Origin: Frankia alni ACN14a
GTDB lineage: Bacteria > Actinomycetota > Actinomycetes > Frankiales > Frankiaceae
Direction: 5' to 3'
NCBI RefSeq assembly: GCF_000058485.1
Contig: NC_008278.1
Location: 5,884,962 to 5,948,961 of the forward strand
DNA length: 64,000 nucleotides
The notes beneath the pieces were generated by a model. It made no database searches. It saw nothing but the letters and a program-made list of their open reading frames with translations, and was not told where the DNA came from. The position numbers and the translations under genes were made by a program. This document shows, one piece after another, positions 1 to 7,890 of the stretch (position 1 is the first letter of the stretch; every line of letters starts with the position of its first letter).

Positions 1-1
1 G

Positions 2-355
2 AGGCAGTCCGAGATCTGGGACGAAGCGATCCGAGCCGTGCTGGAGGGTGCAGCCAAGGCGGTCCCGCCCCTCGGGCGCGCCGAGTGGCGCGTGTTCGCA
101 GCAGTGCTGCACGAGACGGCGGCAAGATCGCAACAAACCTGCGTGCTGTCCGTCGCGATGATCCAAGAATACTCCGGCATCGCCAGTGACCGACTGGTAC
201 GCGCCGCGCTCACGAGTCTACGCGACCGCAAGCTGATCACCTACGAAGCCCGACGGGGTCGGCCACGGGCAGGAGAACCGGGGCGCTGTCACGTCGGCGT
301 GCCGTACGCGCACAGCGAACAGCAAGCAAAAGCGGCTCCCTTGAGTACCGGATAA
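2..355 (+). CDS. winged-helix DNA-binding protein, 5' partial
   Basis: The frame is open from base 2, so the gene begins outside the window; the first internal start codon is a GTG at 38 and the stop is TAA at 353-355. The roughly 117 visible residues look like a winged helix: RAEWRVFAAVLHETA, then SVAMIQEYSGIASDRLV as a helix-turn-helix, then LTSLRDRKLITYEARRGR as recognition helix and wing. This fold occurs in plasmid or ICE regulators and in replication proteins. Function is inferred only from the fold; the missing N-terminus could hold another domain. Confidence 0.55.
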   Translation, partial: RQSEIWDEAIRAVLEGAAKAVPPLGRAEWRVFAAVLHETAARSQQTCVLSVAMIQEYSGIASDRLVRAALTSLRDRKLITYEARRGRPRAGEPGRCHVGVPYAHSEQQAKAAPLSTG

Positions 356-538
356 TCTGCAACAATGCGGCATGCCATCATGCCGCAAAAGAAGTGAGGC
401 CATTTTTAGCACACGCAGGCAAGGGTCGTTCAACCTTCCCGCAACTCGACAGATAATTCACAGAGACGACCACCACGCCTGGCGCACCCCTAGCCTTACC
501 CCGGACCGTCATTCAATCTCTAGGACACTGGGGTACAC

Positions 539-1168
539 TTGATTGGTATTCGAAATTTTGGACGCCTCGGCGCATTTCTTCTTTCGCTGCTAGCGATAGT
601 TGGCTTGGGGGTCGTCACTTTTGTTGCGCCAGCCTCCGCCGCGCCCGTCATCTCCGAAGCGGCCGCCACACCCGCAAAGGCAGCGTCGGTCGCCCCCTCA
701 GACGGAAAGATCGTTCAGTATTACAACGGTCAGGTCCTCTCGTGGAACAAGGACACCTGGAACGGCGCCAAGGTATGCGTCGTGACCACGCCGACCGAGG
801 TCCACTGCTTCGACTCCCGAAAGGAGGCGGACGCCTACACCAGCACTGCCGACGGGGGGGCGACTACCCAGGGCTACGACTGCTCCCCGGGCAAGTACAG
901 CTACATCGTCGACGCCCCCAACTATAGTGGGTACGCACTAGCATTCCGAGACTGGGGCTACTGGCAAAACCTTTCTCAGTGGGTCAGTGTGCCCTGGACA
1001 GTCAGGTCCTGGGACAACATCAGCATGAGCTGCAAGGGTTACCTGCGGTGGGGCAGCGGAGGCTCCTGCCACTACATCGCGCCGTACACCGGCCAGCCGA
1101 ACATCAATATCCCATCGTCGCAGATCTTCCTGCAGAACCCGTCGAACCCGCCCGCGCCGGGCTGCTAA
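539..1168 (+). CDS. secreted protein with beta/gamma-crystallin-like (Greek-key) segment
   Basis: A 209-residue protein. The N-terminus is a Sec signal peptide: basic residues, a hydrophobic core (GAFLLSLLAIVGLGVV), and a likely cut after PASA near residue 34. The mature part has six cysteines and a segment (YALAFRDWGYWQNLSQW then VPWTVRSWDNIS) that resembles the beta/gamma-crystallin Greek-key pattern seen in small secreted actinobacterial proteins and I36-type inhibitors. The start is a TTG at 539 with no clear Shine-Dalgarno; no better start precedes the signal peptide. It is followed by a strong hairpin terminator. Secretion is well supported; the exact role is unknown. Confidence 0.7.
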   Translation: MIGIRNFGRLGAFLLSLLAIVGLGVVTFVAPASAAPVISEAAATPAKAASVAPSDGKIVQYYNGQVLSWNKDTWNGAKVCVVTTPTEVHCFDSRKEADAYTSTADGGATTQGYDCSPGKYSYIVDAPNYSGYALAFRDWGYWQNLSQWVSVPWTVRSWDNISMSCKGYLRWGSGGSCHYIAPYTGQPNINIPSSQIFLQNPSNPPAPGC

Positions 1169-1212
1169 GGAGATTTCACTGAGCCTGACGGTGTGCGGGC
1201 GTGATTGATCCC

Positions 1213-1246
1213 GGGCCGGTCGCAGCGAACGGGCTGCGACCGGCCC
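1213..1246. terminator. bidirectional hairpin terminator
   Basis: A perfect 13-bp stem (GGGCCGGTCGCAG at 1213-1225, its complement at 1234-1246) with an 8-nt loop lies between the convergent ends of the secreted protein gene (plus) and the sigma-factor operon (minus). There is no T-run, as usual for GC-rich actinomycete terminators. Confidence 0.7.
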
Positions 1247-1254
1247 CCAGGGCA

Positions 1255-2331
1255 TCAATGGGTTTCCCCTACCGCCGGGACCTGCCGCTGCACAGTGAAC
1301 TGGGTGTAGTCGGCCACGGTGGGGCGTTCCGGCAGCTTCAGACCGGGCGGCGCAGACGGAAGGTAGACGGTCTCGACGGTCAGTTCCTCCCCGTCGTCAG
1401 AAAGCAGCAGATAACCGAACGCCGTGGCGAGGCTTTCCGGTCCCGAAACCTGCACACCGACAGCCCGCCCGTCGCGCCCCGCCCGGTCGGTGACCCTCCC
1501 CGCGTCGAAGACACCGGGCGTCTCGGCGAGGACCTCGAACAGCGCCGCGTTCTGCGCGGCGTTCGTGTCACCCTCACGCAGCCGCCCCAGCACGGCACGG
1601 GCGACGTCGGTACCGCTCGGGATGCGGCCCTGGGCCCGCACCGGCGCCTCGAGGGCGGCGCGCAGCCGGCCGGGATCGGTGGGCAACGGAACCTCGCCTG
1701 CCGCAGCCGCTATCTCGGTCGGCCCGTGCCCGGCCGGAGCGGGTTGCGGGCCACCGACATCGTGCCCGGCCCGGTCGACCTGCTGCAGAAGCCGGTCGAC
1801 GTGCCGCGATCCGTCCGGTCGTCTCCATTCGGCCACAAGGTAGGTGGTGGCGGTCGTGGTGGCCTTCCGCCGGGCAACGGTCACGTCCAAGCCATAGGTC
1901 TGACGCACCGTGTAGCGCACAGGTCCGACACCCACGACCGGGGCGGTCCGCTGATCGCGCGCGGCAGCCAGCAGCGCCCCGACCGCCGCCTGCCGATCCC
2001 CAGCGGTCGCGGTCAACAGCGGCGTCGGCAGCAGCGGCGCCGCCGTGGCCGTGTCACGCCCACCGATCACGTTCACCGCGGTCAGCAGCAAAGCCAGCAC
2101 CACCACAGCGGCCGCGGAGGCGACCACCGCCCCTGGCCGCATCCGGCCCCGCCACCCAGGCGAGTACGGCGCTGAGACCCGCATCGTCCGCAACACCTCT
2201 GCCGCCCGCCGCCGCTGCGCACGAGTCGGCGGCCGCCGCGGAAACGGATCCGTGCCGGCCAGCATCAACCGGACGGCCTGCAGGTCGTCCTCGGCGGCGA
2301 CGCCGTCGGTGTTGTGGTCGGTCGATGTCAT
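1255..2331 (-). CDS. CU044_5270-like membrane protein, putative sigma-factor partner
   Basis: A 358-residue protein with a short cytoplasmic N-terminus, one membrane helix near residues 68-89 (VVASAAAVVVLALLLTAVNVI) and a large extracytoplasmic domain. This architecture and the start MTSTDHNTDG fit the actinobacterial CU044_5270 family, which is usually encoded next to ECF sigma factors. The ATG at 2329-2331 overlaps the sigma-factor TGA by four bases (ATGA), so the two are translationally coupled. The likely role, by context, is a membrane anti-sigma or signal-sensing partner; no zinc-binding anti-sigma motif is visible. The frame stays open upstream, but that part is antisigma-unlike and lies inside the sigma gene. 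Confidence 0.75.
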   Translation of the reverse strand: MTSTDHNTDGVAAEDDLQAVRLMLAGTDPFPRRPPTRAQRRRAAEVLRTMRVSAPYSPGWRGRMRPGAVVASAAAVVVLALLLTAVNVIGGRDTATAAPLLPTPLLTATAGDRQAAVGALLAAARDQRTAPVVGVGPVRYTVRQTYGLDVTVARRKATTTATTYLVAEWRRPDGSRHVDRLLQQVDRAGHDVGGPQPAPAGHGPTEIAAAAGEVPLPTDPGRLRAALEAPVRAQGRIPSGTDVARAVLGRLREGDTNAAQNAALFEVLAETPGVFDAGRVTDRAGRDGRAVGVQVSGPESLATAFGYLLLSDDGEELTVETVYLPSAPPGLKLPERPTVADYTQFTVQRQVPAVGETH

Positions 2332-2921
2332 CGAGACCTTCCCAGGGCAGAAGAAGACGGCGAAACGTCTGCGGGGACAGGCCCCTCGATGAGGGCCTCC
2401 AACCGACGGCGGGCGCGGTGCAGTCGAACCTTCGCGGCGGCCGGGGAGACCGACAGCGCGGTCGCGAGCCCGGCCACGTCCAGGCCCTCCCACACCGCGA
2501 GGGTCAGGATCTCCCTGTCGTCCTCCGACAGACGTTCCAGGACGCGCACAGCCTGATCACGGCGAATGGCCTCGTCGGCGACAACATCCACCCCGACGGT
2601 CGGATCAGCCGTGGCCGCCGAACCCGTCATAGACAGCCTGGCGGTCAGCCGAACGGCCCGCGCCTGCGACCGGCGGCGGTTGCGTACTGCGTTACCCGCG
2701 ATGGCATACAGCCATGGCAGTACCTCCGCGGCGTCGGGCGGCCGTTTCTCCCACGACCGCCACACCACCAGGAAGGTCTCCGACACCACGTCCCACGCGG
2801 CAGCGTCCTCACCCAGCCGACGCCGCGCGAAACGCAGAACAGCCAGGTGATGGTCCTGGAACAACGCCTCGAACAGCGTCACGGCGGAACGCGGGGGCAC
2901 GGAAGATCCTTCCTCAGGCAT
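2328..2921 (-). CDS. ECF RNA polymerase sigma factor
   Basis: A 197-residue sigma-70 family protein. Region 2 is seen in LFQDHHLAVLRFARRRLG and DVVSETFLVVWR (about residues 17-55), with PWLYAIAGNAVRNRRR following. Region 4 helix-turn-helix is LEALSVSPAAAKVRLHRARR-like near residues 145-175, preceded by LSEDDREILTLAVWEGLD. The length matches the ECF group. It is the first gene of a two-gene operon with the CU044_5270-like membrane protein, and the overlap suggests a fixed stoichiometry. It probably directs transcription of a small stress or envelope regulon; the target promoters cannot be read from this window. Confidence 0.9.
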   Translation of the reverse strand: MPEEGSSVPPRSAVTLFEALFQDHHLAVLRFARRRLGEDAAAWDVVSETFLVVWRSWEKRPPDAAEVLPWLYAIAGNAVRNRRRSQARAVRLTARLSMTGSAATADPTVGVDVVADEAIRRDQAVRVLERLSEDDREILTLAVWEGLDVAGLATALSVSPAAAKVRLHRARRRLEALIEGPVPADVSPSSSALGRSR

Positions 2922-3034
2922 CTCCCCTACAGGTCCGACCGGCAGCCGAAGTTACAACCCCACCCACCCGACCACCACCGTGGAGCCAGCATTCCGCCCG
3001 GTCGGGCCGCTGGCCCCGACCGGGCTGAGATCGT

Positions 3035-3124
3035 CGCATGCACCCCACGGGCGTGGGGAGGACCCACCGGTCGACCCGCCGCCAGGTCGCCAGTCCGGAT
3101 CACCCTCACGGACGTGGGGAGGAC
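3035..3124 (-). CRISPR. two-repeat type I-E CRISPR remnant (minus orientation)
   Basis: Two 29-bp repeats at 3035-3063 and 3096-3124 flank a 32-bp spacer (3064-3095). Read on the minus strand they begin GTCCTCCCCACG and carry the CCCCACG-n-CGTGGGG palindrome of type I-E repeats. The left repeat is degenerate at its 3' end, as terminal repeats usually are, so the leader side should be to the right. No cas gene is present nearby. Confidence 0.75.
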
Positions 3125-3222
3125 CCCTCCAGGCGGAACCCCGCGCGAGACGTCGACTTTCGTGGCCCTACAGGGGGTCAGTTTTCAGGAAGCTGCGACA
3201 GCTTGGGGGTGCCGTCGTCGGC

Positions 3223-3413
3223 GTGCTCCCCACGCCCGTGGAGGTGATCCGTCGAAGCGGTCAGAGCGCCGCACGCGCGAGCAGTGCTCTCCACGCCCGC
3301 GGGGGTGATCCGCCAGTACGCAGCGCCTCGTCGAACGGGTCGATGTGCTCCCCACGCTCGTGGGGGGTGATCCGTGGTTAGCCGCGGGCGTCCGAACGCA
3401 GCACGGGTGCTCC
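3223..3413 (+). CRISPR. three-repeat type I-E CRISPR remnant with truncated fourth repeat
   Basis: Repeats lie at 3223-3251 (29 bp), 3284-3312 (29 bp) and 3345-3374 (30 bp, one extra G), separated by spacers of exactly 32 bp (3252-3283, 3313-3344). A third 32-bp interval (3375-3406) is followed by only the first seven bases of a repeat (GTGCTCC, 3407-3413), after which the sequence changes abruptly. The repeat core is GTGCTCCCCACG then CCCGTGG then GTGATCCG. The array faces away from the minus-strand remnant, leaving 98 bp between them. Confidence 0.82.
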
Positions 3414-3620
3414 AGAAGTCGCATGAAATTACCGCAAGGGACACGCTCGATGTGATTGTGCATGTCTGCACTTGCGGCCAGGTGCCTGCCGAGGATCGCG
3501 ACGATGCCGTCGGCGATGGCACCAGCGATGATCATTTCAGCGGCGCGTTCGGTGTTGGCTGTGGCGGCCCAGCGGACGACGCGGGTGGGGGCGGGTGTCG
3601 GCTTCCATAACGAGCCGCCA

Positions 3621-5174
3621 GTGCTCCAAATATTCAAACGGTGTGGTTGCCGCGATCCGGAAACGGGAAGCAAGCTCAACGGCAGCTGCCCCAAGCTTCC
3701 TCGCTCGGACCACGGCGGCTGGTGGTTCGTCCACGATGTACCACCGGGGCCCGACAGTCGACGCCGACGCACCACCGGTGGACCGTTCGGCACCGAATCT
3801 GATGTCAATAAGGCTCTGACAACTTCGCTGGCCGAGATGCGTGACGGCAGGAGACCTGAGGGTGCCGATCTCACGGTCGGACGCTACCTGGATGACTGGC
3901 TCGACGGGAAGGCAAGTCTCGCTCGCTCCACCCGGCATTCGTACGAAGAACACATCCGTCTCTACCTGAGGCCCGGCCTCGGGCACCTGCGCCTGGTCGA
4001 TCTACGCGACTTCCATATCGAGAAGCTCTATGCCGCCGCCATGATGATCGGCCGGGAACCGAAAGGGAGGCCCTCGCCGCTTTTGACGCGGCTTCTGGAA
4101 GTTCGCCGGGACAATCCAGAACATCGCCGACCGCTGAGCGCCACCCGACTGCGCCGTGTGCATGCAACCCTGGTGAGCGCACTCAACAGCGCGGTAAAAC
4201 GAAGGAAGCTCCGATACAACCCTGCCGAGCACGTCGAACTACCCAAAGCGCGAAGAGTCCGCCCGCTCGTCTGGACCGCGCCACGGGTCGCCGCCTGGCA
4301 GCGCAACGGCACCCGACCCTCTCCGGTCATGGTCTGGACCCCGCAACAAGCGGGTGCCTTCCTGGACTTCGCCGAAGCGGACCGCCTCTATCCGCTGTGG
4401 CACCTCATCGCCCACCGCGGAATGCGTTGCGGGGAAGCCGCCGCACTCGGCTGGACCGAGATCGACTTTGAGGACGACAGCATCTACATCCTCGACAACC
4501 TTCCTGGACCCAGCTCCAGCGCCGACGATGCCGACATCGACATCTACGAGGATCCGAAAAGCGAGGGAGGTCACCGGACCATCAGCCTGGACGAGACCAC
4601 CCGGGACGTCCTGGCCGCCTGGCAGAACCTCCAGAACGAAGAACGCGCTGTCTACGGCACCGCCTGGACCGACACAGGCCGGGTCTTCACACATCCCGGC
4701 GGCAGCGAGCTCACCCCCGACGGCATCTCCCAGCGCTTCGAACGCCTCGTCGCCCGCTTCGCCACAGTCCGCCGCGAGCACGCCGAACACGGGTGGAGTG
4801 TCGAACAGCTCGCCACTCGGCACCGGATGCCCGCAGAGGCCATCGAGACCGCGCTGGACTTCGGCCCGCTGCCCCCGATCCGGCTGCACGATCTCCGTCA
4901 CACCGCCGCAAGTCTCACCTACCGCGCCACCCGCGACCTCAAGATCGTCTCAGAGCTCCTCGGACACGCTTCCGTCCACTTCACGGGAGACGTCTACACA
5001 TCGGTCTTCTCCGACGCCGACCGAGCCGCCGCAAAAGCCGCCGCCGAGATCGTCCCTCGTCGTCGCCCCCCAGGCGCGCGCCCTCACGCCGCCTCCCCGT
5101 CCCAGGAGGATCCTTCAGCAACCCAATCGGAAATTGACAGGCCACTGCCTGACGGTCCCGAGCTTGATCTATGA
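3621..5174 (+). CDS. tyrosine recombinase (integrase) of a second, probably decayed element
   Basis: A phage/ICE-type tyrosine recombinase, 517 residues from the chosen GTG at 3621. The N-terminus FKRCGCRDPETG and GGWWFVHDVPPGPD is the Cys-containing start typical of actinobacterial integrases. SAM-like core-binding region about residues 85-200. Catalytic residues: Arg in HRGMRCGE (about 269), HDLRH (His 423, Arg 426), LGHAS (His 449) and Tyr about 459 in GDVYTS. The frame is open back to 3456, but the extra 55 residues are Ala/Met-rich and unlike the family. Its 3' end faces the 43-bp att copy at 5511, just as the AICE integrase faces the tRNA gene, so it most likely belongs to another element integrated at the same tRNA. 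Confidence 0.88.
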   Translation: MLQIFKRCGCRDPETGSKLNGSCPKLPRSDHGGWWFVHDVPPGPDSRRRRTTGGPFGTESDVNKALTTSLAEMRDGRRPEGADLTVGRYLDDWLDGKASLARSTRHSYEEHIRLYLRPGLGHLRLVDLRDFHIEKLYAAAMMIGREPKGRPSPLLTRLLEVRRDNPEHRRPLSATRLRRVHATLVSALNSAVKRRKLRYNPAEHVELPKARRVRPLVWTAPRVAAWQRNGTRPSPVMVWTPQQAGAFLDFAEADRLYPLWHLIAHRGMRCGEAAALGWTEIDFEDDSIYILDNLPGPSSSADDADIDIYEDPKSEGGHRTISLDETTRDVLAAWQNLQNEERAVYGTAWTDTGRVFTHPGGSELTPDGISQRFERLVARFATVRREHAEHGWSVEQLATRHRMPAEAIETALDFGPLPPIRLHDLRHTAASLTYRATRDLKIVSELLGHASVHFTGDVYTSVFSDADRAAAKAAAEIVPRRRPPGARPHAASPSQEDPSATQSEIDRPLPDGPELDL

Positions 5175-5510
5175 CCAGCCAAGGGCAAACCCCGGTCCTT
5201 CACGATCTCACTCAGCCCGGAGACCGGCGTCCATCTCCACTGCGGCTGCCCCTTGATTTCGCGCAGGCCGCACTCTCCCGGCTGAAAGCGATCGCGTTGC
5301 CATCCGCCGCGTCCTCGAACCGCCGCATGCTCTCCCTCGTACCGCGCGACGCGGCCCGCGGCCCGGCATCCCGCTGCCGAGCACTCTCAGTCATCGACGA
5401 AACAAGATCGACACCTGATCATCCGCAGTTCGGCACCACCACGGCACCACCAGAGCGAGTCATCGATCTTCAGAGCAGCCGAAGAGCAGCAAACGTGCAG
5501 GTCAGAGTGG
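5175..5510. other. non-coding stretch between integrase and left att copy
   Basis: No convincing gene. It holds a direct-repeat motif GGCACCACC-ACGGCACCACC near 5433-5452, of the kind often found beside attP as recombinase arm sites. An open frame starting at 5171 overlaps the integrase stop, but its later part is only a translation of the tRNA fragment. Confidence 0.5.
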
Positions 5511-5553
5511 GTGGGGCGGGTGGGGCTCGAACCCACGACCGACGGATTATGAG
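5511..5553 (-). repeat. left attachment site (43-bp tRNA-Met 3' end copy)
   Basis: Identical over 43 bp to 19801-19843, the 3' part of the tRNA-Met gene from the anticodon loop to the acceptor end. Flanking bases differ at both edges, so the repeat is exactly 43 bp. The 5' half of a tRNA is absent here. It marks the distal boundary of the integrated element. Confidence 0.93.
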
Positions 5554-5995
5554 ATTCCCGGATACTCGTCTGTATCCGTCCACCGACGTCCAGCGGTCCC
5601 AGGTCAGGCGGTCGCAGGATTCCATGGACGTCCACGCTCGTCCATGGATGTCGGCCGGCTTGGCTGCCAACGTGGCTGCAACGGGTTGGAGGCGTGGTCA
5701 CCGCGCGGCCTGATCACGACCAGCCTTCGGCTCGGTACCGTCCCGTGATCAGTGAGTGAAGATCTTCTTTGGCAAGTCGACCCATACCGCGGGTGCGCCA
5801 GCACCGAGGAGCGGAAGCGTCGCGGCAGCTCGCCCGTGATCCGCAGCTGGCGAGGAGAGGGCACGTAGTCCACCGACGTCCGTGGAGTGCTGCCGGCCAG
5901 CGCACCGAGTCCACAGACGTCAGTGTCGCGCGGACCGCCGAACAGAGGCCCGCCGGCTCGGCGGCGCTATAGCGCCGCCCACTCATGCGCCAGCG
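5554..5995. other. AICE left-end non-coding region with recombinase-type repeats
   Basis: No gene recognised. A 10-bp inverted repeat TCCATGGACG (5621-5630 and 5639-5648, 8-nt loop) and a 14-bp direct repeat GTCCACCGACGTCC (5578-5591 and 5868-5881) lie close to the att copy. These could be arm-type integrase or Xis sites; that role is inferred. Confidence 0.5.
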
Positions 5996-6595
5996 TCAAG
6001 AAATTAGTTTATCAATTTCGGTAACGATGCGTTGAATTTGTTCGACGGCTTCTAGTGCGTCACTCGCAGAGATCTGAGTTAATTGACCTGGGTTGAGTGT
6101 ATCGGTATCACAACTATGAACAATCCGGTTTCGTCGCTCGACGATCAAGTTCAGCTCGGTCCGAGTTGTCTCCGCATCGGGACCGAAAGCAGTTGTCCAT
6201 AGTTTTGCTGTGCCGATCGAGGAAAGAGCGGCGGAAATGCTATCGGCCTTCTGGTAAGTCTCGACCGAGAACCGTTGAGCGAGATGAGTTCTAACTCTTA
6301 GCTCTCGGTCAGCAGGTACGGCTGTCGCTAGCAGATCCGATATTGCATGTAAGGGCAGGCCTATGCCTCTTCCAGATCCTACATGTGCCCGACCCATCAG
6401 AATGTCAACGCTGCGATCAAGCATTACTCCATGCATATACGAGTCAAGAGACGCCACCGCTTGAACGAGAGCGGCGCGATATAGATCCGAGCCATTCACG
6501 ACACCCTGTGTCATATTTCCCAGTGCCTGGCCAAGTCCGACCATGTCGCGGGCACGTTGTATATTGCTCTCAAATTGGATGTGACGCTGCGACAT
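5996..6595 (-). CDS. HEPN-domain protein (RiboL-PSP-HEPN-like), putative toxin RNase
   Basis: A 199-residue, mostly helical protein. Helix 1 holds LYRAALVQAVASLDSYMHGV (about 39-58), the hallmark of HEPN proteins of the RiboL-PSP type, and the second conserved block is ERRNRIVH (Arg 155, His 160), matching the R-x4-H active site of HEPN ribonucleases. Its ATG directly follows the TAG of the ParA-like gene, so both are co-transcribed and probably coupled. Codons are AT-richer than neighbouring genes, indicating separate acquisition. HEPN RNases of this type cut RNA in abortive-infection or toxin-antitoxin systems; RNase action here is inferred from the motif. I do not recognise this exact two-gene pair as a named system. 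Confidence 0.72.
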   Translation of the reverse strand: MSQRHIQFESNIQRARDMVGLGQALGNMTQGVVNGSDLYRAALVQAVASLDSYMHGVMLDRSVDILMGRAHVGSGRGIGLPLHAISDLLATAVPADRELRVRTHLAQRFSVETYQKADSISAALSSIGTAKLWTTAFGPDAETTRTELNLIVERRNRIVHSCDTDTLNPGQLTQISASDALEAVEQIQRIVTEIDKLIS

Positions 6596-7657
6596 CTAGG
6601 GGCCAGTGAGTTTCTCTACACGCTCGGCCATATGGGCGAAAGTCTCGCGGAAAGCTTGAATACTGGGTAGCGTGTTTTCCCAGAGACGTCCACCGCGCTT
6701 CACGTCCTCGCGGGTCAATGAATAAACTGGTTTACGCTTCTGTTGCGAAACGGCGATCAAGCTGTGAAAGTCGGAAATGGAGGCTATGCGGTAGCCTCCT
6801 TCCATTTGTGCTGCCACATACTTCTCGTCCGGCAGCATAATGTCGGACTTTCGTAGCGCTGGAACAAGAGTATCGACGATTGCCGCGTCTAGTTCATTGA
6901 AATAAGTTTCAAATGCCTTGGCGGGCTTTCCGTTCTTTAGGCGGTACCGTTGAATCACTACGCCAAGGAAAGTAAGGTTCGGGTCCGGGAATGGGTAATC
7001 TGCGGAAGAAAGAGCCTCCAGTTCGGCGGCTCGACGTGCCCAATTGACCCACTGAGGGATAACGCGCGCGAGTGAGTCGATTGCCATAACCGAGAAGACG
7101 TCAGGACTAGCGGGGATGATCACATGGTTCGCGGTCGTGACGAGATTTTGATTTATCGAGCCTAGGCCAGGACTGAGATCGAGGAGCACATAGTCTGCCT
7201 TGTATCTATTTGCGGTCAGAGAAATAAGATGACCGAAGCTTCCGGGAATGTTTTTCAGAGCCTGAACCGATTCCGAAAGCTGTTGTGCTATACCTAGCGA
7301 TACCTCGTCCTCCGCTAGCCCGACGTGACCTGGCATGAGGAAGAGTCTCTCGCGCCCTTCGACCTCGACGCAATCCATCGCCTTTAAGGGGCGCGGACGA
7401 GACTTGAAAGCGGGCTCGAGCGCGTCTTTTATATTTCGCCCAGGATTTTTTCTATAGAAGTCTGCTAGGTCGTCGCCCTGCGTCAGATCCATTACCATAC
7501 CGGTCAGATTGCACTGCGGATCGGCGTCCATCATAACTACAGTGTGACCGCGCTCCGCTAGCATCCAACCAAGGTTAAAGCAGGTAGTAGTTTTACTTAC
7601 CCCACCTTTGTTGTTGAACAATGCTACTGTCTTATGTGTCGGCGGGCTCTTCGTCAA
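6596..7657 (-). CDS. ParA-like P-loop ATPase, partner of HEPN protein
   Basis: A 353-residue ParA/MinD-family ATPase. A deviant Walker A, FNNKGGVSKTT (Lys 17), has Ser where most ParA proteins have Gly; MMDADPQCN (about 42-50) is the Walker A-prime/switch I region and VLLDLSPGLGSINQN is the Walker B-like switch II. The C-terminal third is longer than in plain ParA, and no ParB gene or parS-like site is seen, so segregation is an unlikely job. The start is a TTG at 7657 with AGGAG upstream. It lies immediately upstream of the HEPN gene (TAG-ATG junction). By context it may sense a trigger and hold or release the HEPN effector. Confidence 0.8.
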   Translation of the reverse strand: MTKSPPTHKTVALFNNKGGVSKTTTCFNLGWMLAERGHTVVMMDADPQCNLTGMVMDLTQGDDLADFYRKNPGRNIKDALEPAFKSRPRPLKAMDCVEVEGRERLFLMPGHVGLAEDEVSLGIAQQLSESVQALKNIPGSFGHLISLTANRYKADYVLLDLSPGLGSINQNLVTTANHVIIPASPDVFSVMAIDSLARVIPQWVNWARRAAELEALSSADYPFPDPNLTFLGVVIQRYRLKNGKPAKAFETYFNELDAAIVDTLVPALRKSDIMLPDEKYVAAQMEGGYRIASISDFHSLIAVSQQKRKPVYSLTREDVKRGGRLWENTLPSIQAFRETFAHMAERVEKLTGP

Positions 7658-7890
7658 TTTTTCCGGCTCCTGGACAGGTTCTAGACGGAGGTTCTCGGTT
7701 GCGACATGATCTTACCGCTCGACGCTGACCGTTGACCCTAGGGGCTCGGCTGCGACTCGCCGGCGAGCACGGCGCGCCAGCGCCGCGCGCAGCCGTCGCG
7801 CGGCGCGCTCCTAGCTCCGGCACAGGCTTGATCCTAAAATGAGGGATTCGGCAACGCACGGCCTTCGGCTTCGTCGCCCGGTCATTCGGT
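7658..7890. other. promoter-side intergenic region of the ParA/HEPN operon
   Basis: A 233-bp region holding the upstream side of the ParA-like gene and the 3' end side of the metallopeptidase gene, both on the minus strand. A GC-rich inverted-repeat patch (GCGCGCC...GGCGCGC, about 7770-7810) may terminate the upstream transcript. Confidence 0.4.

Noticed and set aside
1201-2175. Plus-strand frame opposite the CU044_5270-like gene
   Set aside because: Arg/Gly-rich and without motifs; the minus-strand gene has a membrane helix and coupled start.
2971-3002. A further CRISPR repeat left of 3035
   Set aside because: The position one unit upstream shows only a weak CCACCGTGG similarity and no repeat.
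5511-5553. A second functional tRNA-Met
   Set aside because: Only the 3' part is present; no D arm, acceptor 5' strand or anticodon stem partner follows.
5171-5713. Plus-strand gene overlapping the integrase stop and the att copy
   Set aside because: Its later part is a translation of the tRNA fragment (the common ARTHDRR-type artefact); no start signal.
6596-7657. ParA/ParB-type DNA partition system
   Set aside because: No ParB gene or parS-like palindromes nearby; the partner is a HEPN protein and Walker A is deviant.
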